Shown here: positions 45,374-53,964 of the stretch, piece after piece
Layout: each line of letters starts with the position of its first letter
Position numbering within the stretch: position 1 is the first letter of the stretch
NCBI GenBank assembly: GCA_945882095.1
Contig: CAMCWF010000005.1
Span: 1-64,000 of the forward strand
Direction of reading: 5' to 3'
DNA length: 64,000 nucleotides
Source: Chryseobacterium gleum
Lineage (GTDB): Bacteria > Bacteroidota > Bacteroidia > Flavobacteriales_D > Crocinitomicaceae
The notes under the pieces: generated by a model
Seen by the model: only the letters and a program-made list of their open reading frames with translations
Told to the model about the DNA's origin: nothing
Databases searched by the model: none
Program-made: the position numbers and the translations under genes

Positions 45374-47254
45374 ATGAAAACATTTTTACGCGTCATCCCT
45401 TTCTTAACCTTTGCCTTGGTATTGGGATTTTGTTCCTTGAATCGATCCGCAGAAAATACAAATAACCTTCCTGCCTTGCCCAAAAAATGGTTGCATTCCT
45501 CGCTTCGTTATTTGAACCAGATGCCAAAAAACGCACAAGTACTCGCAAGTGATTCAAACATCGTTTTACTTAAAAACAACCACGCAACCCTTCCGTTCAA
45601 CGACCTTATGGTCAGCACCACCTACCTCACCCTAGGGGGAAACAGTCAGCCTTTTTTACAGTCCATTGACTTGTTTGATTCCGGTGAAATCCTTACCCAA
45701 TTCAATGCGTTAGACGTAGAGAAAATCAAAGACATACCCTCCGACCGCATCGTCTTAAGCCTTCATGCCTCTCATCCGGATTCATTGGACATTGATCCTA
45801 AATGTTTGACGGCCCTTCAGTGTTTACCTCATGCCAAAGAGCTTATCTTGGTCGTTTTCGGAACGTTTCCAAAGTTGTCCCCCGCACAAATGTTAATCTT
45901 CGACGCCATTGTGCACGCCCCTGAAAACCATCCTGTCATGCAAGACAGAACCGCTCAAAAACTAATGGGTGCCTTGCCTTTCAGTGGGGTTTTACCAGAA
46001 GACATCGCAGGTTATACAAAAGGATTTGGAATCTTAAACAAAGCCAATGGTCGCTTAAGTCATTGCAGTCCTGAAGCATTAGGCTATTCGGGTGAAGCCT
46101 TCAAGAAAATTGACCAGATTGCATTGAATGGCATCGAAGCAGGGGCATATCCAGGCTGCCAAATTGTAGTGGCCGTGAAAGGTGCAGTGATTTACCGAAA
46201 ATCCTTTGGAAAAACCATGTATGGAACCGAAGGAGAACCCATCACAAACACCGATCTTTATGACATCGCTTCCATTACAAAAATTGCCTCTTCCACCCTC
46301 ATGGCGATGCAATTAAATTACCAAGGGAAATTGGATCTCAATGAAACCGTTGGGAAGTATGTCCCCGAATTAACGGGCAAGACAGAATACAGTAACATTG
46401 TCCTCCGAGAAATGATGACACATCAAGCGGGCTTGGTTCCATTCATTCCCTTTTACAAGAAGACCGTTCGTGATGGAAAACCCTCCTCCACCTATTATTC
46501 AAAAGAAAAAAGTGGTGAGTTCACCGTTCCCGTTGCCAAAGACCTCTATTTGAGACAAGACTACAAAGACAGCATGTACGCGCAAATATTTTCAAACCCG
46601 TTGAAGGAAAAAAAATATGTTTACTCTGACCTTTGTTATTACTTCATGCAGCCCATTTTCGAAAAAATCACTGGAGAGAAGCAGGATGTCTATGTTCGCA
46701 ACCATATTTATAATTTGATGGGACTTCGTTACATCAATTACTTGCCGCTTGTTCGCAACCCAGGGGTATGTGTTGCACCCACCGAAAAGGAATCTTACTT
46801 TCGAAACCAAATGATTTGTGGTTATGTACACGACCCGGGTGCCGCAATGCTCGGAGGTGTAGGCGGTCACGCAGGGGTTTTTGCCAACGCAACGGATTTA
46901 GCGGGCATCATGCAGCTTTTTCTAAACAACGGAAGCTATGCTGGGCATACGTTTTTTGATAAAACTACCCGCGAATATTTCACCAAAGCGCAATACCCTG
47001 GAAACAAGAGAGGCATCGGATTTGACCGACCGAATGCGAGTGGTGGCGGAACCTGTGACGCGCTTGCTTCCCAACAAAGTTTTGGTCATTCTGGTTTTAC
47101 AGGAACCTTAGCGTGGGCAGACCCAGCGAATGAAGTGGTCTTTATCTTTTTATCCAATCGGGTGCATCCGAGTCAAGACAACTGGAAATTGCGGGACATG
47201 GGTATTCGTACACAAATCCAACATGTTGTTTACGAAATAGTAGGGAAAAACTAA
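45374..47254 (+). CDS. exported serine hydrolase (class C beta-lactamase fold) fused to a GH3 C-terminal-like domain
   Basis: The 626-residue product has a signal peptide or lipoprotein-like N-terminus (LVLGFCSLN). The C-terminal about 400 residues are a beta-lactamase/transpeptidase-like hydrolase: SITK (Ser-x-x-Lys, near 305-308), YSD (near 416) and HSG (near 576). The N-terminal region (about 50-220), with SNIVLLKNNHATLPF, resembles the C-terminal domain of GH3 glycosidases. In many Bacteroidota a complete GH3 (NagZ-like) is fused to this hydrolase; the catalytic TIM barrel is missing here. A cell-wall recycling role is inferred. Confidence 0.8.
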   Translation: MKTFLRVIPFLTFALVLGFCSLNRSAENTNNLPALPKKWLHSSLRYLNQMPKNAQVLASDSNIVLLKNNHATLPFNDLMVSTTYLTLGGNSQPFLQSIDLFDSGEILTQFNALDVEKIKDIPSDRIVLSLHASHPDSLDIDPKCLTALQCLPHAKELILVVFGTFPKLSPAQMLIFDAIVHAPENHPVMQDRTAQKLMGALPFSGVLPEDIAGYTKGFGILNKANGRLSHCSPEALGYSGEAFKKIDQIALNGIEAGAYPGCQIVVAVKGAVIYRKSFGKTMYGTEGEPITNTDLYDIASITKIASSTLMAMQLNYQGKLDLNETVGKYVPELTGKTEYSNIVLREMMTHQAGLVPFIPFYKKTVRDGKPSSTYYSKEKSGEFTVPVAKDLYLRQDYKDSMYAQIFSNPLKEKKYVYSDLCYYFMQPIFEKITGEKQDVYVRNHIYNLMGLRYINYLPLVRNPGVCVAPTEKESYFRNQMICGYVHDPGAAMLGGVGGHAGVFANATDLAGIMQLFLNNGSYAGHTFFDKTTREYFTKAQYPGNKRGIGFDRPNASGGGTCDALASQQSFGHSGFTGTLAWADPANEVVFIFLSNRVHPSQDNWKLRDMGIRTQIQHVVYEIVGKN

Positions 47255-48318
47255 GATTTAACCCGGTTAAAAGCCATGGCTTTCAACATCCATTTAGGTA
47301 AGAATTTACCATGTTGCTGGTTTTTCAGGTTAATGTACCAACCCAATTTCTTCATAACTGGCACTTTGTGTGTCTCCACGAATTCAATGAGGGTGCCATC
47401 TGCATCTTCGATGTAGGAAAACCTTCCCCCAGCTTCTCCCATGTCAAAGGTATTTGAACTGTCAACCGTAAAAGGGAATCCTTTTTCTTCACATTGTATT
47501 TTTAGCGCATCCATTCCTTGGACGTCAAAACAAAGGTGAATGAAGCCCCAATCTCCCCAGAACCTATCCTGAAAAATTTTCTTAACCTCTAATCGCGCGG
47601 TCGTTTGAACCAATTCTATGGAAGTCGGACCTAACAATTTTGCAAAAGGACCTTTTCTCGCTTCTGTATGGACCAAACGCACCCTTCTACATACTTCACC
47701 GCCTCCTGGAACGCCATGAAAATCTTCAAAAGACGCCTGTTCGTCGTACACTTCGGTTTCATATTTTAGCACATCACGGTATAAATGGAGGGATTTATCG
47801 AGGTCAGACACGCCGATGATGACGCCTGCAACCCCACCGCATTGAGACGGATGACCTGTATTTCCAAACCACCCTGTACCCTCAACGATTTGAAATAGGT
47901 TGCCATTCGGATCCTTAAGGAAGAACGCATAGCTTCCATCAGGGGTTCTTTGCGGTTCAGAAATCACGTCGGCTCCCATCTTTTTCATGTAGCGATAAGA
48001 TTCACGAACATTTTTAGATTTGATTTTGCACGCAAACAGTCCTAAATCTCCCAATTGGATGTCGAAGGTTGGTTTTTCTGTATTTCTTGAAGTAAACTGC
48101 CAAATCTCAAAACCTCCACCCCCATTCATGCTAAGGGCCAAGGTAGCGGTGCGCGCGTGAACTTTTCCTCCGGTGTATTTTGTCATCAAAGGAGCTTCAG
48201 CGGCCTCTTCAAATACACGAACATCAATGCCAAACATTTTGCGGTACCATTGCCAAATCTCTTGTACGTTAGGTACACCAATTCCCATTTGTTGAATGCC
48301 GCAGATAATAGGTTCCAT
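47251..48318 (-). CDS. two-domain VOC (glyoxalase/dioxygenase superfamily) protein
   Basis: The 355-residue product has two VOC modules, about 5-145 and 160-315. Family marks are GIGVPNVQEIWQWYRKMFGID, then FFLKDPNGNLFQIVEG and GVSDLDKSLHLYRDVLKYE, with YIEDADGTLIEFVETHKVP. Likely metal ligands are His/Glu residues in these motifs. The layout is like extradiol dioxygenases or 4-hydroxyphenylpyruvate-type enzymes, but the substrate is unknown. It converges on the serine hydrolase with a four-base overlap. Confidence 0.8.
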   Translation of the reverse strand: MEPIICGIQQMGIGVPNVQEIWQWYRKMFGIDVRVFEEAAEAPLMTKYTGGKVHARTATLALSMNGGGGFEIWQFTSRNTEKPTFDIQLGDLGLFACKIKSKNVRESYRYMKKMGADVISEPQRTPDGSYAFFLKDPNGNLFQIVEGTGWFGNTGHPSQCGGVAGVIIGVSDLDKSLHLYRDVLKYETEVYDEQASFEDFHGVPGGGEVCRRVRLVHTEARKGPFAKLLGPTSIELVQTTARLEVKKIFQDRFWGDWGFIHLCFDVQGMDALKIQCEEKGFPFTVDSSNTFDMGEAGGRFSYIEDADGTLIEFVETHKVPVMKKLGWYINLKNQQHGKFLPKWMLKAMAFNRVKS

Positions 48319-48348
48319 GCTGATTAATTTTATACAAAAATAAAAATT

Positions 48349-50640
48349 CTAGCGAACGGCTCTCTCATTAAACAAGACATAACCGAAACTCACTTGGAAA
48401 TTTAAGGGTTGTATTTGCAATGGAAAATAATTCAAAGTTGCGCGTAAGGGACCTACCACGGTATGGTAAATGAGACTGGTAGCGCCTACCCACGTATTCC
48501 CTTTAAATGGTTTTGAATATTGAACACTTCCGTCAACTAGCTTTTCAAGTTGGAGAAAGGGCTGGTAATAATAAACGTCCAAGCGGTATTCAATGGCTTT
48601 TCGGATGGGGACCACCAAATTCACCCCGAGGGCAACATGTTGTGGAGAGCGGTATTCTTTGAGGAAAAAAGTCTCCAAGTCAGGTAGGACGGAGAGATTC
48701 GGCATGGCCAAAAGACTGGCTGTGTAGTTGGCAAAAAGCGACTGGGAGTTAAACATTCCCCTTGCATGAAGTCCCAAGTGGAAATGAGGTTGGGTTAAAA
48801 AATAGTATTGGGACTCTACGCTTAGGTTGATCCAATCGTGCTGTTTATTAACAATCGTGTCAAAAAGTGATGTTGTCCCTGGCGTCGTGTTCTCTGCTGC
48901 GGAAAGGTATTTAATTTTTGCACTGAAGTAATGACCTTCGGAAGCGAACTGCTTTCGATTGAGTGCATTGTCAACGATCTCATACGAGACCAAGGCCCCA
49001 TTCAACTGGGTAGCATCGGTGGTGTCTGTACTTAAAAAGCTTGACGTTTGATAATAGTCATCTTCCAGGTTAAACCATCGAAAATCGAGTACCGCTTTGG
49101 AATTATTTAATATTGGATGTTTGATTTTTACGCCGTAATACATTTCATTTTGAATCAAAAAGGAAGGCTTGATGTCTTCAAAAAACGTGGCGAAGCTTCG
49201 GTAATAATCCCATCGATTCATGACAAAATAAGCCGAGGCAGAGATGGGTAAAACACTGGGGATGTCAAGTCCAATTTCTCCTTTAACAGACCCGTAGAAT
49301 TTCCCAAAGTAACTTTCAGCATGCACGAAGGAAGCCACTTCGCCGAGGTGTCTGTAGGTTAATCCCAAGAAGCCCGTATTCACCGGACGAGAGGATAGGT
49401 GTCCGCCAACATCCAATTTAAAAGGTTTGGCTTTGCGGACAAAGAGCTTCAAGTTATAGGTAGAATCCTTTTTGAGGGTAAGCGTTGGGAAAAGGTAATC
49501 AATTTGCTGGGCAGCATACAAGCGATAGTAACGGTTTTCAAAATGTTTCAGCGAAACAACTTCATTCTTATGGGAACGAATCATCGATGCGTCCACATAA
49601 TTCATTTTTTCTTTTTTGTGAAAATCGGTGGTAATTGAACTGATTTGTATCGGCAGTATGTTGGCGCGAAACAGTGCACGCCGTTGAGTTAAGTCAGGCA
49701 CTTTCACGTCATCGGGCAACATTTTTTGAATGGAGTCAATGTATTTCAGCGTTTGAAGATACCCCTCTTGGATGGCTTTTTTGGCACCGTCAAAATCAAA
49801 AGTACTCACTGACATTTTAGGTTCAATGATGATTCCTTCGCTACAGGGCAAGGTATAATCGGTGGGTGTTCGAAGCATGTTTTCCAATAAGCCCATAAAA
49901 TCTTGGACATCCGGTTTTTTGGCATTTTCGGAAACATTGCTGCCAATGATAAAATCTGGGTGGAAATCATGGTACATCACATTGATGGGAAAGTTGTTGT
50001 AGAGTCCCCCATCAAAATACACCACGCCATCAATTTTAATTGGGTTGACATAAAAGGGATATGTCATAGACGCACGTACGGCCGCATTCAGGTCACCTTT
50101 GGAGAACGTAACAGATTTCTTATTGACCACATCTGCGGCCACACATCGATAGGGTACAAAGAGTTGGTCAAAATTTTTGTCATTCGATGCAGATGGCAAT
50201 CCCATGATTTTTAACATTTCGCAGTCCAAGAAGGAAGGCGTCACCAAATTCATTGGGATGGAGGTTTTAAGCAGTGAATCTGGGCGAAATGGGAAAGACA
50301 ACATACTGGCATCAGGCTCATCTTCCCGAAAGAGGTATCTTCTTCCCGAGGGAATTTCCCCCATGGTCATTTGTTTAAATTGGGTACTCAATACATAGGC
50401 TTCCATTTCAGCGGGGGAATACCCACTTGCATACATGGCACCTACCAATGCGCCGGCAGAAGTTCCACAGACATAAGAAATGGGGATGTTGTTTTCTTCT
50501 AGGGCTTTGATCACACCAATGTGCGCAAGCCCAGTTGCTCCGCCACCACTCAGCACGAGACCTACTTTAAACTGTGCAAGCGCATGGAATGACAACAGGA
50601 TAAAAAATAAAATAAGGGTATGGTGGAGGGTACGCTTCAA
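48349..50640 (-). CDS. patatin-like phospholipase with outer-membrane beta-barrel domain
   Basis: The 763-residue product has an N-terminal signal, a patatin domain (about 27-310), and a C-terminal BamA/D15-like barrel (about 380-763). The patatin part has oxyanion loop LSGGGATGLAHIG, nucleophile GTSAG and catalytic Asp in FDGGLYNNFP. It resembles the PlpD-type class of surface phospholipases. No ATG exists before the patatin motif; the TTG at 50640 (KRTLHHTLILFF signal) is chosen because a -7 box lies just upstream of it. A further-upstream TTG at 50670 would lie at or before the transcript start. Confidence 0.85.
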   Translation of the reverse strand: MKRTLHHTLILFFILLSFHALAQFKVGLVLSGGGATGLAHIGVIKALEENNIPISYVCGTSAGALVGAMYASGYSPAEMEAYVLSTQFKQMTMGEIPSGRRYLFREDEPDASMLSFPFRPDSLLKTSIPMNLVTPSFLDCEMLKIMGLPSASNDKNFDQLFVPYRCVAADVVNKKSVTFSKGDLNAAVRASMTYPFYVNPIKIDGVVYFDGGLYNNFPINVMYHDFHPDFIIGSNVSENAKKPDVQDFMGLLENMLRTPTDYTLPCSEGIIIEPKMSVSTFDFDGAKKAIQEGYLQTLKYIDSIQKMLPDDVKVPDLTQRRALFRANILPIQISSITTDFHKKEKMNYVDASMIRSHKNEVVSLKHFENRYYRLYAAQQIDYLFPTLTLKKDSTYNLKLFVRKAKPFKLDVGGHLSSRPVNTGFLGLTYRHLGEVASFVHAESYFGKFYGSVKGEIGLDIPSVLPISASAYFVMNRWDYYRSFATFFEDIKPSFLIQNEMYYGVKIKHPILNNSKAVLDFRWFNLEDDYYQTSSFLSTDTTDATQLNGALVSYEIVDNALNRKQFASEGHYFSAKIKYLSAAENTTPGTTSLFDTIVNKQHDWINLSVESQYYFLTQPHFHLGLHARGMFNSQSLFANYTASLLAMPNLSVLPDLETFFLKEYRSPQHVALGVNLVVPIRKAIEYRLDVYYYQPFLQLEKLVDGSVQYSKPFKGNTWVGATSLIYHTVVGPLRATLNYFPLQIQPLNFQVSFGYVLFNERAVR

Positions 50641-50655
50641 AGTTGTTCTTTTGTA

Positions 50656-50663
50656 CAAAAATA
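50656..50663 (-). promoter_or_regulatory. -7 box for the patatin gene
   Basis: TATTTTTG on the minus strand, 15 bases upstream of the proposed TTG start. It fits TANNTTTG and argues against the more distant start codon. Confidence 0.45.
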
Positions 50664-50680
50664 ATTGCAAAATCGACGTT

Positions 50681-51841
50681 ATGCCGTTGTCGGAATCAGA
50701 AAGTCATCAAAACTTAACAATCACCTTAAAATGTTTTTACGGCTTTGAAGCCGTACTCAAAGAAGAATTGGAAGAATTGGGGTACAAAAACATTACCCTT
50801 TCCAACCGTGCCGTAGGACTAAAAGGGACTTGGTACGATGTCTATTTCCTTAACTTGCATGCTCGGTGTGCGATCAGTGTGTTGGTAGAAATAGCCCGTT
50901 TTCCTTTTCGAGAAGAGAAGGACATCAGCCATGCCGCTATGAGCATTCAATGGTCAAACTGGTTTAATGAACAACAAACCTTTGCCGTTAAAGGCGCAAT
51001 TCAAACGAAAAAAGTTAACAATACCCACTATCCCTATTTATTGGTCAAGGACGCCATCGTGGATCATTTTCGAGACAGTGGAAAAGAACGCCCGAACATC
51101 GACATCAAGCACCCTAAAGTGGTCATTGATTTATATGTAACAGACAATGAAGGCATTATATCCATCAACACCAGCGGACTTCCGCTGTTTCAACGTGGAT
51201 ATCGAAATTCTGTGGGCGTTGCTCCCTTAAATGAAGTGGTGGCTGCGGGATTAATACGTCTTTCGGGATGGGATAGAAAAACGCCATTTTACGATCCTTT
51301 TTGTGGCTCTGGCACCCTACTTATTGAAGCAGCCTTGTTGGCTTGTGACATTCCTTCTAACATCGAAAGAACACATTATGCTTTTAAAAATTTAAGCTCC
51401 TACCAACCCGAAATGTGGGAAGAAATTCATGGGAAAGCGCAAAAGGTGATACGGGCATTGCCTTGTCCAATTTCTGGCTCAGACCACTCAGATGAAATGG
51501 TCTTAAAATGCCGTAGAAACCTCCGCGGATTTTCGTTTGGAAGGTTCATAAACATTGAAGCTAAAGATTTTAGGGAGGTGGAAAAATCCGATGCCATCAA
51601 ATTCATTGTGACAAATCCACCCTATGGAGAAAGAATAGAAATTGAAGAAGCAGACATGTACGGGCACTTTGGAAGTTGGTTGAAACACGAACAAACAGGA
51701 AGCACGGCATGGATCATCAGTGCTTTTGACGAAGGAATGAACCAAATTGGACTGAAAGCCGAAGCGAAATACCAAGTGTATAACGGGGATTTGGTTTGCA
51801 GTTTCCGCAAGTTTGTCACCTACGAAGGGAGTAAGAAATAG
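50681..51841 (+). CDS. THUMP-domain class I SAM-dependent RNA methyltransferase
   Basis: The 386-residue product has a THUMP RNA-binding region (about 50-165, with NTSGLPLFQRGYR at its end) and a Rossmann methyltransferase domain. Its SAM motif is YDPFCGSGTLLIEAALLA (about 205-222) and its catalytic motif VTNPPYGERIEIE (about 307-319). It resembles RlmL (23S G2445) and TrmN/YpsC-type N2-guanine methyltransferases. The start at 50681 is chosen because the residues before it lie antisense to the patatin signal sequence. Confidence 0.88.
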   Translation: MPLSESESHQNLTITLKCFYGFEAVLKEELEELGYKNITLSNRAVGLKGTWYDVYFLNLHARCAISVLVEIARFPFREEKDISHAAMSIQWSNWFNEQQTFAVKGAIQTKKVNNTHYPYLLVKDAIVDHFRDSGKERPNIDIKHPKVVIDLYVTDNEGIISINTSGLPLFQRGYRNSVGVAPLNEVVAAGLIRLSGWDRKTPFYDPFCGSGTLLIEAALLACDIPSNIERTHYAFKNLSSYQPEMWEEIHGKAQKVIRALPCPISGSDHSDEMVLKCRRNLRGFSFGRFINIEAKDFREVEKSDAIKFIVTNPPYGERIEIEEADMYGHFGSWLKHEQTGSTAWIISAFDEGMNQIGLKAEAKYQVYNGDLVCSFRKFVTYEGSKK

Positions 51842-51847
51842 CAATCA

Positions 51848-51917
51848 CCTAGGTGCGGGATTCTCATTGTTTGGGATGGATTATCTCCTAGGTGCGGGAT
51901 TAATCCCGCACCTAGGA
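51848..51917. repeat. REP-type palindromes left of the RAYT relic
   Basis: A half palindrome (CCTAGGTGCGGGATT, 51848-51862) is followed by a perfect 32-bp palindrome at 51886-51917, arms TCCTAGGTGCGGGATT and its complement. The same 32-bp palindrome recurs at 52414-52445. The spacing text TTCTCATTG...GGGATGGAT also recurs. Confidence 0.8.
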
Positions 51918-51985
51918 AGTGATTTACCATAGAATGCTTGTTAAAATCAAACGATTTCATTAAATTCAATAGAAAAATTGAACGA

Positions 51986-52419
51986 ATGTCTAAATCATTT
52001 TCCCGAATTTGGGTTCATGCCGTTTGGTCCACAAAAAGAAGAAAACCCACAATCGATTCAAACCTTGAACCATAACTATTTAATTTCACAAGGAAGAATT
52101 AATTAAAATGGGATGTAAAGTAAGCATTGTCAATGGCATGCCAGATCATGTTCATTGTTTATTCGCCATCAATCCTCAGGTTTCAATTACAGACATCCTA
52201 AAACAGATTAAGGGAAGCAGCGCGTATTATGTCAATTCAAATGATTTAACCGAAGAAAAATTGATTTGGCAGCGTGGATTCGGTGTATTTGGTGTTTCGC
52301 ATTCCGCTGTAGATAAAGTCTATGAATACATTCGATTTCAAAAGGAACACCATAGAGAACAAAACTCAGTTACGGAATATGGCAATTTGGTAGCATTTAG
52401 GTGTGAGTTTATCTCCTAG
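51986..52419 (+). pseudogene. decayed REP-associated tyrosine transposase (RAYT, IS200-like)
   Basis: The first 29 codons from 51986 (MSKSFSRIWVHAVWSTKRRK...LEP) match the usual start of IS200-like REP transposases. A stop follows at 52073; homology resumes in another frame (HNYLIS) and again in a third (EELIKMGCKVSIVNGMPDHVHCLF). The rest (to 52419) is intact, with the HUH motif HVH and the Tyr helix YEYIRFQKEHH. Two frameshifts make an active enzyme unlikely, although the 103-codon C-terminal part stays open. REP palindromes flank it on both sides. Confidence 0.85.
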
Positions 52420-52559
52420 GTGCGGGATTAATCCCGCACCTAGGAAATGCACGGTATTCTCATTGGTTGGGATGGATCATCTCCTATGTGCGGGATGAAT
52501 CCCGCACACAAGAGCACACAGTATTCTCATTGGTGTGGGATTAATCCCGCACCAATGAG
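52414..52559. repeat. REP-type palindromes right of the RAYT relic
   Basis: Three palindromes: 52414-52445 (32 bp, identical to the left copy), 52487-52508 (TGTGCGGGAT ... ATCCCGCACA) and 52526-52559 (arms CTCATTGGTG and CACCAATGAG around GGGATTAATCCC). All share the core GTGCGGGATTAATCCCGCAC. The last ends 10 bases before the gltA stop, so it may also form the 3' end of the gltA transcript. Confidence 0.8.
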
Positions 52560-52569
52560 TTAGCGCATT

Positions 52570-53856
52570 CTATCGCTCTTCGATGTTAATGTAATCTCTT
52601 TTGGTGAACCCTGTATAGATTTGACGAGGACGACCAATCGGCTCTTTGTTCTCCGTCATTTCTTTCCATTGCGCAATCCATCCTGGGAGACGACCTAATG
52701 CAAACATCACGGTGAACATATCGGTTGGAATGCCTAACGCTTTGTATATAATTCCTGAATAGAAATCAACATTTGGATACAAGTTTCTCGCTTTGAAATA
52801 CTCATCTTCCAAGGCCACTTTTTCTAGTTTTTTGGCGATGTCAAGCAATGGATCATTGATTCCCAATTTGATTAACACTTCGTCACACGCTTTCTTGATA
52901 ATGGTCGCTCTTGGATCGAAGTTTTTATACACCCTGTGACCAAAGCCCATTAAACGGAAAGGATCTTGCTTGTCTTTTGCTTTTGCTACCCACTTGTCGA
53001 CGTTTCCGCCATCTGCTTGAATTTGCTCCAACATTTCAATAACCTCTTGGTTTGCACCACCGTGTAGTGGACCCCAAAGTGCGGAAATACCTGCGGAGAT
53101 GGTAGAATACAAGTTGGCATTGGAAGAACCTACGATTCTTACCGTAGAGGTTGAGCAATTTTGCTCGTGGTCTGCGTGAAGAATCAGCAAAGTATTAAGT
53201 GCTGAAATAACGACAGGATCAACATGAAACGCTTCTGTTGGCATGCCGAACATCATATAAAGGAAGTTTTTTACATATCCGTATTCGTTTTTTGGATACA
53301 TAAATGGATGACTCAAAGAGTTTTTGAAAGACCAAGCCGCAAGCGTAGGTAATTTCGCAATCAACCTGTGAACGGTAAGGTTCTTCATGTCAGCACTGCG
53401 ATTTGGGTCCAGTGATTCCGGATAAAAGGTAGACAACGAAGAAATCATGGAAGACAACACGCCCATTGGGTGCGCTTTTGCTGGATACGCTTCAAAGAAA
53501 CGTTTCATGTCTTCGTGAACAAGTGTATGCTTTTTAATGCTGTTCTCAAATTCATCCAATTGCTTGGTCGTTGGCAAAGCACCATAAATCAATAGGTAGG
53601 AAACTTCTAAAAAAGTCGCTTTTTCAGCCAACTGCTCGATGGGATACCCGCGGTAATGTAAAATACCTTCTTCTCCATCTAAGAAAGTGATGGCGCTTGT
53701 GGTGGCTCCGGTGTTTTTGTATCCGGTATCCAAAGTTACATAACCGGTAACATCTCTCAGCTTAGAAATATCGATGGCTTTTTCATTTTCTGTTCCTACA
53801 ATAATTGGCAATTCGTAAACTTTACCGTCCAATTCTATTTTAGCGACCTCACTCAT
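52570..53856 (-). CDS. gltA: citrate synthase
   Basis: The 428-residue product condenses acetyl-CoA and oxaloacetate at the entry of the TCA cycle. Marks are ILHADHEQNCSTSTVR, the catalytic His in ALWGPLHGGANQEV, GFGHRVYKNFDPRA and the catalytic Asp in PNVDFYSGIIYKALGIP. The N-terminal extension and length match the type II (hexameric, Gram-negative) form. The gene ends against the REP cluster. Confidence 0.96.
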   Translation of the reverse strand: MSEVAKIELDGKVYELPIIVGTENEKAIDISKLRDVTGYVTLDTGYKNTGATTSAITFLDGEEGILHYRGYPIEQLAEKATFLEVSYLLIYGALPTTKQLDEFENSIKKHTLVHEDMKRFFEAYPAKAHPMGVLSSMISSLSTFYPESLDPNRSADMKNLTVHRLIAKLPTLAAWSFKNSLSHPFMYPKNEYGYVKNFLYMMFGMPTEAFHVDPVVISALNTLLILHADHEQNCSTSTVRIVGSSNANLYSTISAGISALWGPLHGGANQEVIEMLEQIQADGGNVDKWVAKAKDKQDPFRLMGFGHRVYKNFDPRATIIKKACDEVLIKLGINDPLLDIAKKLEKVALEDEYFKARNLYPNVDFYSGIIYKALGIPTDMFTVMFALGRLPGWIAQWKEMTENKEPIGRPRQIYTGFTKRDYINIEER

Positions 53857-53964
53857 ATATTTATTACATTAAAATTTCCCGCCTAATTTACTAAAGAAAA
53901 TTGGTTTGAATCATTGAATGCGAAGAAACTTCAAACAAATTTCACATTGCTTTATAATGGCTCC

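Noticed and set aside
45160-45483. N-terminal extension of pckA by 108 codons
   Set aside because: The extension has no family resemblance, crosses the promoter region and overlaps the divergent hydrolase start; standard PckA length fits the start at 45159.
50480-50680. Upstream extension of the THUMP methyltransferase frame
   Set aside because: It lies antisense to the patatin signal and catalytic loop and has biased composition; the MPLSESESH start fits the family.
52414-52559. CRISPR array
   Set aside because: The repeats are palindromes of unequal length and spacing, with no uniform spacers and no cas genes; they fit REP elements around a RAYT.
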